From Streptomyces shenzhenensis (GTDB lineage: Bacteria > Actinomycetota > Actinomycetes > Streptomycetales > Streptomycetaceae): 64,000 nucleotides of DNA. The notes below the pieces were generated by a model. That model made no database searches. It had not been told where the DNA came from and was given only the letters and a program-made list of their open reading frames with translations. The stretch covers positions 62,001 to 126,000 of the forward strand of contig NZ_PENI01000003.1 of NCBI RefSeq assembly GCF_003688995.1. The letters run 5' to 3'. This document shows, in pieces, positions 54,095 through 62,337 of this stretch. The position numbers and the translations under genes are program-made. Within the stretch, counting starts at the first letter, position 1; each line of letters opens with the position of its first letter.

Positions 54095-55117
54095 TCAGCC
54101 TTCCTGGAGGGTGGTGAGTCCGTGCTCGATGAAGACGGGGACGAGGCCGCCGATGCGGTCGAAGCCGGGTCCGACCGTCCGGCCCAGCGTGTACCGGTAG
54201 TGGATGCCCTCCAGGATCACGGCGAGCTTGAACCACGCGAACGCCGTGTACCAGGAGACGGCCGACACGTCGCGCCCGGAGCGCGCCGCGTACCGCTCGA
54301 TCAGCTCGGCCGGCGCGGGGTGCCCGGCGGCCTCGGCGGTGGTCGAGACGGGGGAGTCCGGCGCGCCCAGCGGCAGGCTGTACATCACCAGCAGACCCAG
54401 ATCGGTGAGCGGGTCGCCCACCGTCGACATCTCCCAGTCGAGGATCGCCGTGATCCGGTCGTCGGCGTCGATGAGGACGTTGTCGAGCCGGTAGTCGCCG
54501 TGCACGACGGCCGGCGCGGGCGAGGTGGGCAGCGCGCGCCCGAGGGCCGCGTGCAGTTCGTCGATGCCGGCCAGCTCCCGGTTGCGGGAGGCGTCCAGTT
54601 GCTTGCCCCAGCGGCGCAACTGCCGGTCCAGGAACCCCTCGGGCCGGCCGAAGTCCGTGAGGCCCACCGCTGCGGGGTCCACGGCGTGCAGCTCGACGAG
54701 GGTGTCGACGAGGGCGAGCACCGCGGCCCGGGTGCGTTCCGCGCCCAGCGGGGCCAGCTGCTCCGCGGTGCGGTACGGCGTGCCCTCGACGAACTCCATG
54801 ACGTAGAAGGGCGCGCCGAGCACCTCCGGGTCCTCGCACAGCAGCAGCGGGCGCGGCACCGGCACGCGCGTGGGGTGCAGTGCGCTGATCACGCGGTGCT
54901 CGCGCGCCATGTCGTGCGCGGTGGCGAGGACGTGGCCGAGCGGGGGCCGGCGTACGACCCAGGTCGACGTGCCGTCCGTGACGGCGTAGGTGAGGTTCGA
55001 CCGTCCGCCCTCGATCAGCCGGCCGGACAGGGGGCCGTCGACCAGACCTGGTCGTTCGCGGTCGAGCAGGCCGCGCAACCGGTCGGGATCGAGTCCGGGC
55101 GGCCGGTCGGGGCTCAT
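54095..55117 (-). CDS. APH-family phosphotransferase (LvaA/ACAD10-11 kinase-like)
   Basis: The 340-residue protein has the APH fold: GGRSNLTYAVTDG nucleotide loop, catalytic VVHGDYRLDNVLID (HGDxxxxN) and ILDWEMSTVGDPLTDLG (metal-binding D). The WEMSTVGDP motif marks the subgroup fused or adjacent to acyl-CoA dehydrogenases. The Pseudomonas member LvaA phosphorylates 4-hydroxyacyl-CoA. ATG at 55117 with GTAGGAGC; a TetR-type operator lies 42 bp upstream. Confidence 0.9.
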   Translation of the reverse strand: MSPDRPPGLDPDRLRGLLDRERPGLVDGPLSGRLIEGGRSNLTYAVTDGTSTWVVRRPPLGHVLATAHDMAREHRVISALHPTRVPVPRPLLLCEDPEVLGAPFYVMEFVEGTPYRTAEQLAPLGAERTRAAVLALVDTLVELHAVDPAAVGLTDFGRPEGFLDRQLRRWGKQLDASRNRELAGIDELHAALGRALPTSPAPAVVHGDYRLDNVLIDADDRITAILDWEMSTVGDPLTDLGLLVMYSLPLGAPDSPVSTTAEAAGHPAPAELIERYAARSGRDVSAVSWYTAFAWFKLAVILEGIHYRYTLGRTVGPGFDRIGGLVPVFIEHGLTTLQEG

Positions 55118-55158
55118 GCATCGCTCCTACGAACAGGTGAACAGGACGCGACCAATGA

Positions 55159-55177
55159 TGCCGACCGGTCGGTATGC
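55159..55177 (-). promoter_or_regulatory. TetR operator upstream of kinase-dehydrogenase operon
   Basis: Near-perfect palindrome ATGCCGACCGGTCGGTATG (centre ACCGGT; arms match at 8 of 9). Reading leftward it begins CATACCGACCGGT, as does the site at 51068. Confidence 0.7.
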
Positions 55178-55272
55178 CGTCCAGTGCGGGTGCCGAACGT
55201 GATCGGGGCCACGAGGGGCCGACGGCTCCCCGCGCGTCGCGCGAAGGGACCGTCGGCCCGGGTGCGGTGGGG

Positions 55273-55572
55273 TCAGTGGTCGTCCCAGTGGCCGGCGTGC
55301 TCGGCGTGCCGGTGGCCGTCGTGCAGATAGTCGACGTGGTCGCCGTGGAGCACGCTCGCGTGCCCGCAGTCCTCGCCGTGCCGGTGGTCGTGGCCCTCAT
55401 GGGTGGTGTGCGTGGCCGGCTCGCACTCGTCCCAGTGCCCTTCGTGCGCGCGGTGCAGATGCCCGTCGTGCGCGTAGTCCACATGGTCGCCGTGCGGCAC
55501 CTGGGTGTGCCCGCACCCGGGACCGTGGTCGTGCGAGTCATGGGCGGCGTGCGCGTGATGAACCGAGGTCAT
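55273..55572 (-). CDS. Histidine-rich metal-binding protein with internal duplication
   Basis: The 99-residue protein is about one third His. Two copies of a 33-residue block are visible: CGHTQVPHGDHVDYAHDGHL and CGHASVLHGDHVDYLHDGHR, each continuing (A/E)H(E/A)GHWD(E/D). Shared CGH and HGDHVDY elements could bind zinc or nickel. No signal peptide, so cytoplasmic storage or buffering is likely. ATG at 55572 with GAAGGTGAG. No recognisable Zur or Nur site was found upstream by eye. Confidence 0.75.
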   Translation of the reverse strand: MTSVHHAHAAHDSHDHGPGCGHTQVPHGDHVDYAHDGHLHRAHEGHWDECEPATHTTHEGHDHRHGEDCGHASVLHGDHVDYLHDGHRHAEHAGHWDDH

Positions 55573-55716
55573 GGTGCTCACCTTCAGGAGTGTGAGGTGC
55601 TGACGACGGACAGGCTGCCACGCATGCGGAACATATCGGACACCCGGTTGCGTGGCGCCCGAGTACCCCACCATGCTGGCCGAACGCCGCCCCTCCGGCA
55701 CCCCGAACGGGCCGCC

Positions 55717-56028
55717 CTAGACGACTATCGCCGCCGCGCACGCCGCCATCGCCACCGCGCACAGCGCCGCCACCGCGGCGTGTCGGGGCGTGAGGGGTGC
55801 GGGGCGCGCGGACGTCGAGAGCGCCCGCACGCGGTGGTGCGCGATCCGCAGAAAGCCCAGCCAGAGCCCGAAGCACAGGGCGCACACGAGGATGCCGACG
55901 GGCGACGCCCCGCCGTGCAGGGCGGTGCGCAGGGCGAGCACGGTGGCCACGGTGTAGGCGAGCGTCGTGCGCCGCCAGGCGAGCCGGGTCCGCTCCGGCT
56001 GCAGCCCCGGATCCCGGCCGGCCGTCAC
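55717..56028 (-). CDS. Short DUF202 membrane protein
   Basis: The 103-residue protein starts at GTG 56028, which overlaps the upstream DUF202 stop as GTGA. It has the DUF202 start ERTRLAWRRTTLAYTVATVLALR and three helices. Function is unknown for the whole family. It is the second of a coupled DUF202 pair and probably forms a complex with the first. Confidence 0.75.
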   Translation of the reverse strand: MTAGRDPGLQPERTRLAWRRTTLAYTVATVLALRTALHGGASPVGILVCALCFGLWLGFLRIAHHRVRALSTSARPAPLTPRHAAVAALCAVAMAACAAAIVV

Positions 56029-56417
56029 CCCTTCCACCCGACGAGCACGACGAGCACCATGGCGACGGCCACCACCCCGACGACCAGGCTCAGCAGCGCC
56101 GGGAACCGGGACGCGGGCAGATCCTCGCCCCGCCGCATCGCCCGCTCGCAGCGCACCCAGTGGTTGACCGCGCGCAGCGAGCACAGCACGCCCGCGCCGA
56201 GCAGGGCGAGCGCCAGCCCCACCCGCCAGCCCCAGCGCAGCTCCGGCAGGAACTGGTCCACCGCGAAACCCCCGCCGATCAGCGCGAGCGAGGTGCGCAG
56301 CCAGGCCAGGAAGGTGCGCTCGTTCGCCAGCGAGAACCGGTAGTCGGGCGTGCCGCCCTCCTCCCGGACCCGGTCGGGCGTGAACCAGAACCGGACGTTC
56401 CGCAGGAATTCGATCAC
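56025..56417 (-). CDS. DUF202 (YidH-like) membrane protein
   Basis: The 130-residue protein has the YidH motif YRFSLANERTFLAWLRTSLALIGGG, followed by helices 2 and 3 (VGLALALLGAGVLCSL, LLSLVVGVVAVAMVLVVL). ATG at 56417. Members are small inner-membrane proteins with no known activity. It is coupled to the shorter DUF202 gene downstream. Confidence 0.85.
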   Translation of the reverse strand: MIEFLRNVRFWFTPDRVREEGGTPDYRFSLANERTFLAWLRTSLALIGGGFAVDQFLPELRWGWRVGLALALLGAGVLCSLRAVNHWVRCERAMRRGEDLPASRFPALLSLVVGVVAVAMVLVVLVGWKG

Positions 56418-56471
56418 GCCGAGGACCCTACCGGGCGCCTCGGCGGGGCCGGTCGGCCGGGCCGCCCACGC

Positions 56472-56987
56472 TCATCCCTCGCCCCGGTGCTCCCGCAGCC
56501 GCCGGTACGCCGCGAGCCCGTCCGGCGTCCACTCCCACGCGCCGAGCCGCCGCGTCAGTTCGTCCTCGGTCAGGAAGTCGTGCCAGGCCACCTCCTCGGC
56601 CTGGGGCCGGACCGGAAGGTCGCAGCGGACCTCGTAGACCGCCGACCACCAGCTGTGGCCGGCGCCGTCGTCGTACAGGAACGTGAACAGGTGCGACGGG
56701 CGGGGCAGCCCCGTCACCCCCAGTTCCTCCTCGGCCTCGCGCAGGGCCGCGTCGTCGTAGGACTCGCCCGCGCCGACCACCCCGCCGACGAACATGTCGT
56801 ACCGGGAGGGGTGGACCAGCTTGGTCGCCGTGCGGCGGTGCACGAAGATCCGGCCGGCCGCGTCCCGGGCCAGGACGAACGCGCAGCGGTGGCGCAGCCC
56901 GCGCGCGTACGCCTCGCCCCGGGGGGACTGCCCGATGACTTGGTCGTGCTCGTCGACGATGTCGAGGATTTCGTCAGCAGCGCTCAT
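56472..56987 (-). CDS. NUDIX hydrolase (IDI-like/YfcD type)
   Basis: The 171-residue protein has a complete NUDIX box, GX5EX7REXEEELG, starting at GGVVGAGES. The preceding HRRTATKLVHPSRYDMFVGG and start EILDIVDEHDQVIGQSPRGE are typical of YfcD-like, isopentenyl-diphosphate isomerase-like NUDIX proteins. It hydrolyses an unknown nucleoside diphosphate-linked compound. ATG at 56987. A repeat-rich gap lies upstream. Confidence 0.88.
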   Translation of the reverse strand: MSAADEILDIVDEHDQVIGQSPRGEAYARGLRHRCAFVLARDAAGRIFVHRRTATKLVHPSRYDMFVGGVVGAGESYDDAALREAEEELGVTGLPRPSHLFTFLYDDGAGHSWWSAVYEVRCDLPVRPQAEEVAWHDFLTEDELTRRLGAWEWTPDGLAAYRRLREHRGEG

Positions 56988-57529
56988 GGCCCCATCCAAG
57001 CAGGGTGCGGTGGCCGCTCCCGGCCGGGTCGACCGGGGCGCGGGGTGGTCGGAGACCGGGTCGGCTGGGCGCGGGGTGGTCGGAGGCTGGGGCGGCGGGG
57101 CGGCGGGGCGGCGGGGCCGCGGGGGCGCGAGGGCGCGAGGCCGCGGGGCCGCTGGCGGCTGGGGTCACGGGGGCGCTCGGTCGCTGGCGGCCGGGTCGGT
57201 CGGGGCGCGGGGTGGTTGAAGGTCGGGTCCATCGGGCTCGGGGTCGCTGGAGGCCGGGCCCGCTGGGGCTCAGTGCCGCTTGTTGCTCGGTCCATCGGGG
57301 GTCAGGGCTGCTGGAGGTCTGTGCCCATCGGGCTCGGGGCGGTTGAAGGCTGGGGCCACGGGGGCGCTCGGTCACTGGAAGCCGGGTCCATCGGGGCGCG
57401 GGGCGGGGCTGCTGGAGGCCTGGGTCCATCGGGGCGGGGCTGCTGGAGGCCGGGCTTACTGGGGCTCAGTGCCGCAGGGTTGCCGGGTCCCTCGGGGCTC
57501 AGGCGTGCCGGCGGCCGGGCCATCCGGGA
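56988..57529. repeat. Decayed G-rich minisatellite-like gap between NUDIX and DMT genes
   Basis: No real gene is seen in 542 bp. Short blocks such as GCTGGAGGCCGGG, CATCGGG(G/C), GGGGCGCGGGG and GGTCGGGTC recur with uneven spacing of about 26-35 bp. Runs of G make several frames open (Pro/Arg-rich on one strand, Gly/Ala-rich on the other), but no start or ribosome site supports them. Confidence 0.6.
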
Positions 57530-58441
57530 TCAGTGCGGCTGGAGGTCGCGTTCCGGTTCTGTTTCCGCCGTGCCGCGCGGCATCGCCGGATGCAGCCCCA
57601 GCAGCACGATGCCCACGACCACGGCGGCGAGCCCGGTCGCCTCCCAGGCCAGCGCCCCGGTGTCGGTACGCAGCCGGTCGCCGAGAAAGCCCACCCCGCA
57701 CAGGATCCCGGCCAGCGGCTGGGCGGCCGTGAGCGCGGGCAGTGACATGCGCAGCGGCGCCGTCTCGAACGCGCTCTGCACCAGGATCAGCCCGGTGACG
57801 CCCAGCACGAGCACACCGTAGGGCTGCCAGCCGGCGAACAGTTCGGCGAACCCGCCCGCGGAGAACCGCTGCCCGCTGATCCGGGTCAGCGCGTCCTGCA
57901 CGCCGTACAGGAGACCGGCGGCGAGGGCCAGCAGCACCGGGGCCGTGCTCAGCCGGGACCGTTTGGCGAAGGTCGTGAGCACCAGGGCCAGGCCCAGCAT
58001 CACCCCGATGATCAGCCAGTGGCGGAACGGATCGGTGACCGCGTGCCCGCTGTGCGGCTGGCCCGCCACGATGAACGCGGTCACGCCACCGGCCAGCAGG
58101 GCGAGGCCCGTCCAGCCCTGGCTGCCCAGCGGCTGCTTGGTCTGGTACCGGGAGAGGGCGAGGGCGAACAGCAGGTTCGTGGCGAGCAGCGGCTCCACCA
58201 GGGAGATCTCGCCCTTGCCCAGGGTGATGGCGCCGAGGACCATCCCGGCCGCCATCAGGCCGATGCCGCCGAGCCAGCGCGGCACCTTCATCAGGTCGAG
58301 CAGCAGCCGCGGCGAGAGGAAGTCGCTGAGCGGTGCCTTCTGGGCGGCGTTCTGCTGGAGCACGAACCCGAAGCCCAGGCAACAGGCCGCGCTCACACCG
58401 AGAATCAGAACCAGAACCGACACGCTGCGTACCTCGATCAT
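57530..58441 (-). CDS. DMT (EamA-like) family permease
   Basis: The 303-residue protein has about nine or ten helices: LVLILGVSAACCLGFGFVLQ, WLGGIGLMAAGMVLGAITL, then an EamA-like second half with LRMSLPALTAAQPLAGILCG. It starts MIEVRSVSV. Such permeases move small metabolites or amino acids; the substrate is unknown. ATG at 58441. Single-gene unit. Confidence 0.82.
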   Translation of the reverse strand: MIEVRSVSVLVLILGVSAACCLGFGFVLQQNAAQKAPLSDFLSPRLLLDLMKVPRWLGGIGLMAAGMVLGAITLGKGEISLVEPLLATNLLFALALSRYQTKQPLGSQGWTGLALLAGGVTAFIVAGQPHSGHAVTDPFRHWLIIGVMLGLALVLTTFAKRSRLSTAPVLLALAAGLLYGVQDALTRISGQRFSAGGFAELFAGWQPYGVLVLGVTGLILVQSAFETAPLRMSLPALTAAQPLAGILCGVGFLGDRLRTDTGALAWEATGLAAVVVGIVLLGLHPAMPRGTAETEPERDLQPH

Positions 58442-58766
58442 CCGGCCGGGCCACGGGTGCGTAGTGGCCGACTGTAGCGTTCCGAAGCACTCCGTGCCCC
58501 CGGGAGTGCCCGGAACCGGTCAGGTGAATCGGTCACGGCGCCCGGTGGGTCAAGGGGGGGCGCGGGTCGGCGACGTGACCGTACCGCCATGGTCCGTCGC
58601 CCGGACGGGCGCCGCCATGGCGTAGGCCACAGCGTTCGCCCTCGGCGCGCCCGCCCCGGCCGCCCGATGGGCCCTCGGCCTGCCCCAACTCCCCCTGCAC
58701 AAGCGGTAGTTGAAGCTATCAACAGCTCCGGTGAACTTGACGTGAACCGTTGGCTGGGGATTTGCT
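58442..58766. other. Intergenic region with small inverted repeat
   Basis: No gene in 325 bp. AGTTGAAGCTATCAACAG near 58707-58724 is an inverted repeat (GTTGA-N5-TCAAC), possibly a regulator site for the rightward gene at 58767. Confidence 0.35.
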
Positions 58767-59816
58767 GTGAGTGATCAGTCGATGGCAGTTCGACAACCAG
58801 AAAGTTCCGCGGTGCCCTCACCCCCGCCCCTGCTCCACCCGCGCCGCGAGCGCCCCTCCGGGGTCTTCGACGACGCGTTCGACGACACCGAGCTGATCGC
58901 CGCGCGCGCCGCGCCGGCCCAGGGCCGGCGGCATGCCGTACGGGCGCTGCTGCAACGCACGGCCGACGACTGGGACCGCCGCGGCCACCGGATCTGCGTT
59001 CTCGCCCGGGAGCCGTACGCCGCCGACTGGGCCCGCGACTGGCTGGCCGCCGAGCCGGGGTCCGCCGACGCCGCCGCGCTGCTCGCCCTGACCCTGGCGC
59101 GGCGCGCCCTGAACGGCAAGGAAGAGCCCGCCGCGGCCCGCGCCGCCTGCCGTGCCGCGGCCGAACGGGCGCCCGCCGACCCGACCCCCTGGCTCGGCCT
59201 GCTCCTGCTCGCTCGCGACCTGGGCACCGACGAGGAGACCGCGGACGCCTTCGCCGAGGTGTGCCGCCGTCACCGTGACCACCATCACGCCCACCATCTG
59301 ATGACCGCCCGCCTCGCCGAGCTCCGTCCCGAGGCCGGCGCCGACCCGGGCCACGAGGCGTACGCGTTCGCCGACCGGACCGCGGCCCGCGCCCCCGCGG
59401 ACTCCCCGCTCGCCGTCCTGCCGGTCGTCGCGCACGCCGAGCGTTTCCGGGCGCTGGCCGCCGCGGGTCTCGTACCCGCCGACCCCGCGGCCTCCGGCCA
59501 CTGGTCGGGACCCTGGGCCCGGCAGCTGCTGGAGGCCGCCTTCGACTGGTGGCTGGAGTGGGAGCACGACGAGCATCCACGCCGCCATGTCGATCTGAAC
59601 TTCCTCGCCCACGCCATGTCCTGCGCGGGCCGGACCGCCGAGGCCGCCGCCCTGTTCCAGCGGATCGACCGGCACCCGACCGCACGGCCCTGGTCGTACC
59701 CCGGCCGCGAGCCCGGCGCCGCCTTCCGCGCCGCCCGCGACCGCGCGCTCGGCGCCGCGCAGCCGGCGTCCGACGGGGCGCCCCCGGACCCGCAAGAAGT
59801 CATTACAGAACGCTGA
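58767..59816 (+). CDS. Hypothetical helical repeat (TPR-like) protein
   Basis: The 349-residue protein is not recognised beyond a TPR-like helical layout (about 60-200: ALLALTLARRALNGKEEPAAARAACRAAAERAPADPTPW, ADAFAEVCRRHRDHHHAHHLM). A distinct C-terminal part has WARQLLEAAFDWWLEWEHDEHPRRHVDLNFLAHAM. No signal peptide or membrane helix. GTG start at 58767; ATG 15 bp later is an alternative. Ends 52 bp before the molybdoenzyme gene, same strand. Confidence 0.65.
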   Translation: MSDQSMAVRQPESSAVPSPPPLLHPRRERPSGVFDDAFDDTELIAARAAPAQGRRHAVRALLQRTADDWDRRGHRICVLAREPYAADWARDWLAAEPGSADAAALLALTLARRALNGKEEPAAARAACRAAAERAPADPTPWLGLLLLARDLGTDEETADAFAEVCRRHRDHHHAHHLMTARLAELRPEAGADPGHEAYAFADRTAARAPADSPLAVLPVVAHAERFRALAAAGLVPADPAASGHWSGPWARQLLEAAFDWWLEWEHDEHPRRHVDLNFLAHAMSCAGRTAEAAALFQRIDRHPTARPWSYPGREPGAAFRAARDRALGAAQPASDGAPPDPQEVITER

Positions 59817-59868
59817 CCCGTGCCCCGAACCCCTGGCCCCGCAAAGCCGACGGTGCTCGAATGACGGG

Positions 59869-61626
59869 GTGAACCCCCAACCACCCGACGCTGCCGGGAC
59901 CGAGAACATACGGACCGAGGCCGCCCGGGCCGAGAAAACGCCGGTCGAGGACACCCAGGCCGAGAACCTGCCGGCCGAGGACCCGCGGGCCCAGAACACC
60001 CGGGCCGAGAACCCGCGGGTCGCGGATGCGCGAGCGGAGGAAGCCCGGGCCGAGGACCTGCCGGTCGAGGACCCGCGGGTCGCGGATGTGCGTGCGGAGG
60101 ATGCCCAGGCCGAGAACCTGCCGGTCGAGGACCCGTCGGCGGAGGACGTCAGGGTCGAGAGCACGCGGGTCGCGGATGTGCGTGCGGTGGATGCCCGGGC
60201 TGGGGACCAGTCGGTCGAGGACCCGCGGGTCGCGGACGTGCGGGCGGAGGATGCCCAGGCCGAGAACACGCGGGTCGAGGATCGGCCGGCCGAGGACGTG
60301 CGGGCGGAGGCCACCCGGGCCGAGAACCTGCGGGCGGAGGATGTTCGGGTTGAGGACCCGTCGGCCGGGGATGTCAGAGTCGAGAACACGCGGGTCGCGA
60401 ACGTGCGGGCCGAGAATGCCCGGGCCGAGGATCTGCCGGTCGAGGACGCTCGGCCCGAGAACCCGCCGGCCGAGGACGTCCGGGCGGAGAACACGCGGGC
60501 CGGGAACACGCGGGCGGTGGATGCCCGGGCCGAAAGCACGCGGGTCGAGGATCGGCTGGCCGAGGACGTGCGGGCGGAGGCCATCCGGGCCGAGGGCCCA
60601 CTGGCCGAGAACGCCCGGGCCGATGACGCCAGGGCCGAGAACCTGCGGGCGGTGGATGTTCGGGTTGAGGACCCGTCGGCCGGGGATGTCAGGGTCGAGG
60701 GCGCCCGGCCCGAGAACCCGCCGGCCGAGGACGTTCGGGCGGAGAACACGCGGGCTGGGAACACGCGGGCGGATGACGCCCGGGTCGAGGTCCCGTCGGC
60801 CGAGACCGTGCGGGCGCAGGCCACTCGGCCCGAGAACCCGCAGGTCGAGAACCCCCGGCCCGAGAACCCCCGGCCCGAGAACCCCCGGGTGGGGAACTCG
60901 TGGGTCGGCGGTGATCAGGTCGAGGAGGGGCGGCCGATAGGGCGGCGTGTTTTGCTTGGCACTCTTGTGCTCGGGGCTCTCGGGGTGGTCACCGCGCCCG
61001 CGCTGCAGCGTGGCACCGAGGCGTTCCTCGGTGCCGCGTCCGGCAAGGACCCCACCGGGCTGTCCGGCCTGCTGCCGAACGGCGGCGGCTTCCGCTACTA
61101 CTCGGTCACCGCGTCCGTCCCGCACCAGGGCCCCGCGGACTACCGGCTCACGGTCGGCGGACTCGTCGACCACCCCCGCACCTACACCCTCGCCGACCTG
61201 CGCGCCCTGCCCCGGACCCGGCTGGTCAAGGACGTCCAGTGCGTCACCGGCTGGCGCGTCGCAGACACCCCGTTCGAGGGGGTCCGGCTCTCCCGGCTGC
61301 TGGACGCGGCGGGCGTGCGCGGCACCGCCCGCGCGATCCGCTTCACCTGCTTCGACGGCACCTACACCGAGAGCCTCACCCTCGACCAGGCCCGCCGCCC
61401 GGACGTGCTGGTCGCGCTGCGCATGCAGGACAAGGACATCGGCCACGACCACGGCGGCCCCGTCCGCCTCTACGTCGCCCCCATGTACTTCTACAAATCG
61501 GCCAAGTGGCTCTCCGGCATCACCGTCACCGACCGGGTCGAGCCCGGGTACTGGGAGAAGCGGGGATACGACGTCGACGCCTGGGTCGGCCGCTCGAACG
61601 GACGGTCCGATGAGCGTACGAGCTGA
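59869..61626 (+). CDS. Molybdopterin-dependent oxidoreductase with long repetitive charged N-terminus
   Basis: The 585-residue protein starts at GTG 59869. Residues about 15-345 are five-residue repeats of the type (A/V)-E-(D/N)-x-R, for example AENTRAGNTR and VEDPSAGDVRVE. They are followed by GRRVLLGTLVLGALGVVTAPA, a Tat-like anchor. The last 220 residues are a sulfite-oxidase-fold domain: VKDVQCVTGWRV (Cys ligand to Mo), GGPVRLYVAPMYFYKSAKWL and GYWEKRGYDVDAW. Other Streptomyces forms of this enzyme usually carry only a short N-terminus (family knowledge). The cytochrome b gene overlaps its end by 17 bp, so the pair likely forms a membrane-bound redox complex. Confidence 0.85.
   Translation: MNPQPPDAAGTENIRTEAARAEKTPVEDTQAENLPAEDPRAQNTRAENPRVADARAEEARAEDLPVEDPRVADVRAEDAQAENLPVEDPSAEDVRVESTRVADVRAVDARAGDQSVEDPRVADVRAEDAQAENTRVEDRPAEDVRAEATRAENLRAEDVRVEDPSAGDVRVENTRVANVRAENARAEDLPVEDARPENPPAEDVRAENTRAGNTRAVDARAESTRVEDRLAEDVRAEAIRAEGPLAENARADDARAENLRAVDVRVEDPSAGDVRVEGARPENPPAEDVRAENTRAGNTRADDARVEVPSAETVRAQATRPENPQVENPRPENPRPENPRVGNSWVGGDQVEEGRPIGRRVLLGTLVLGALGVVTAPALQRGTEAFLGAASGKDPTGLSGLLPNGGGFRYYSVTASVPHQGPADYRLTVGGLVDHPRTYTLADLRALPRTRLVKDVQCVTGWRVADTPFEGVRLSRLLDAAGVRGTARAIRFTCFDGTYTESLTLDQARRPDVLVALRMQDKDIGHDHGGPVRLYVAPMYFYKSAKWLSGITVTDRVEPGYWEKRGYDVDAWVGRSNGRSDERTS
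59905..60890 (+). repeat. 15-bp-period repeat coding five-residue charged repeats
   Basis: Roughly 65 copies of a 15-bp unit such as GCCGAGAACACGCGG or GTCGAGGACCCGTCG, with larger blocks repeated (for example the block near 60700-60770 copies that near 60450-60520). All six frames stay largely open through it, so long antisense frames here are artefacts. Confidence 0.9.
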
Positions 61627-62233
61627 GACCCCCGCGCGCACCGCCAGGCTGCGGCGCTTCTCCCGCGCCGAACGCTGGGTGCACCGCACGACGGCCGCAC
61701 TGATGGGCGTGTGCGTGGTGACCGCGGCCTTCCTCTACCTCCCCCAGCTCGCCGTTCTCGTCGGCCGCCGCGCCCTCGTCGTCCGCGTCCACGAGTACGC
61801 GGGCCTCGCGCTGCCGGTGCCCGTCCTGCTGGGGCTCGCCTCCCGGGCGTTCCGCGCCGACCTGCGCTTCCTCAACCGCTTCGGCCCGCACGACCGGGTC
61901 TGGCTCGGGGCGGCCCTGCGCCGCGACAGACGGCCCGCCGCGCGCCCGGCGGGCAAGTTCAACGCCGGCCAGAAGATCTACGCCGCCTGGCTCGCCGGCG
62001 CCACGCTGGTGATGCTCGGTACGGGCCTGCTGATGTGGTTCACCCACCTCACCCCGTTGATCTGGCGCACCTCCGCGACCTTCGTGCACGACTGGCTCGC
62101 CCTCACCATGGGCGTCGTCCTGGCCGGCCACATCGGCATGGCCCTGGCCGACCCGGAAGCCCGCCGCGGGCTGCGCACCGGCACCGTGAGCCGGGACTGG
62201 GCCGACCGGGAGCACCCGCTGTGGCGGCCCTGA
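61610..62233 (+). CDS. Cytochrome b/b6-type membrane subunit
   Basis: The 207-residue protein has four helices with histidines in the right places for two hemes b: AERWVHRTTAALMG, LVVRVHEYAGLALP, FVHDWLALTMGVV and VLAGHIGMALADP. KFNAGQKIYAAWLAGATLVMLGTG matches the formate-dehydrogenase gamma/cytochrome b561 family. It overlaps the molybdoenzyme by 17 bp and probably exchanges electrons between it and the quinone pool. Confidence 0.85.
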   Translation: MSVRAETPARTARLRRFSRAERWVHRTTAALMGVCVVTAAFLYLPQLAVLVGRRALVVRVHEYAGLALPVPVLLGLASRAFRADLRFLNRFGPHDRVWLGAALRRDRRPAARPAGKFNAGQKIYAAWLAGATLVMLGTGLLMWFTHLTPLIWRTSATFVHDWLALTMGVVLAGHIGMALADPEARRGLRTGTVSRDWADREHPLWRP

Positions 62234-62337
62234 CACACCACGGGTCCGTGGGGCTGCCCGGGAACACCGGGCGATTCGCCGTCCGCTTGCCGCCCGCGGC
62301 GCCCCGCAGCCGGAGCCACCGGCCGCGGAGCGTCGGT

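Noticed and set aside
58818..60824. Long minus-strand frame rich in Ser-Ala-Arg-Thr repeats
   Set aside because: Another antisense artefact of the same repeat and of the gene at 58767-59816.
59803..61689. Very long open frame on the minus strand rich in VLGPGVLG-type repeats
   Set aside because: It is the antisense of the 15-bp repeat and molybdoenzyme gene. The repeat keeps every frame open; no ribosome site or domain supports it.
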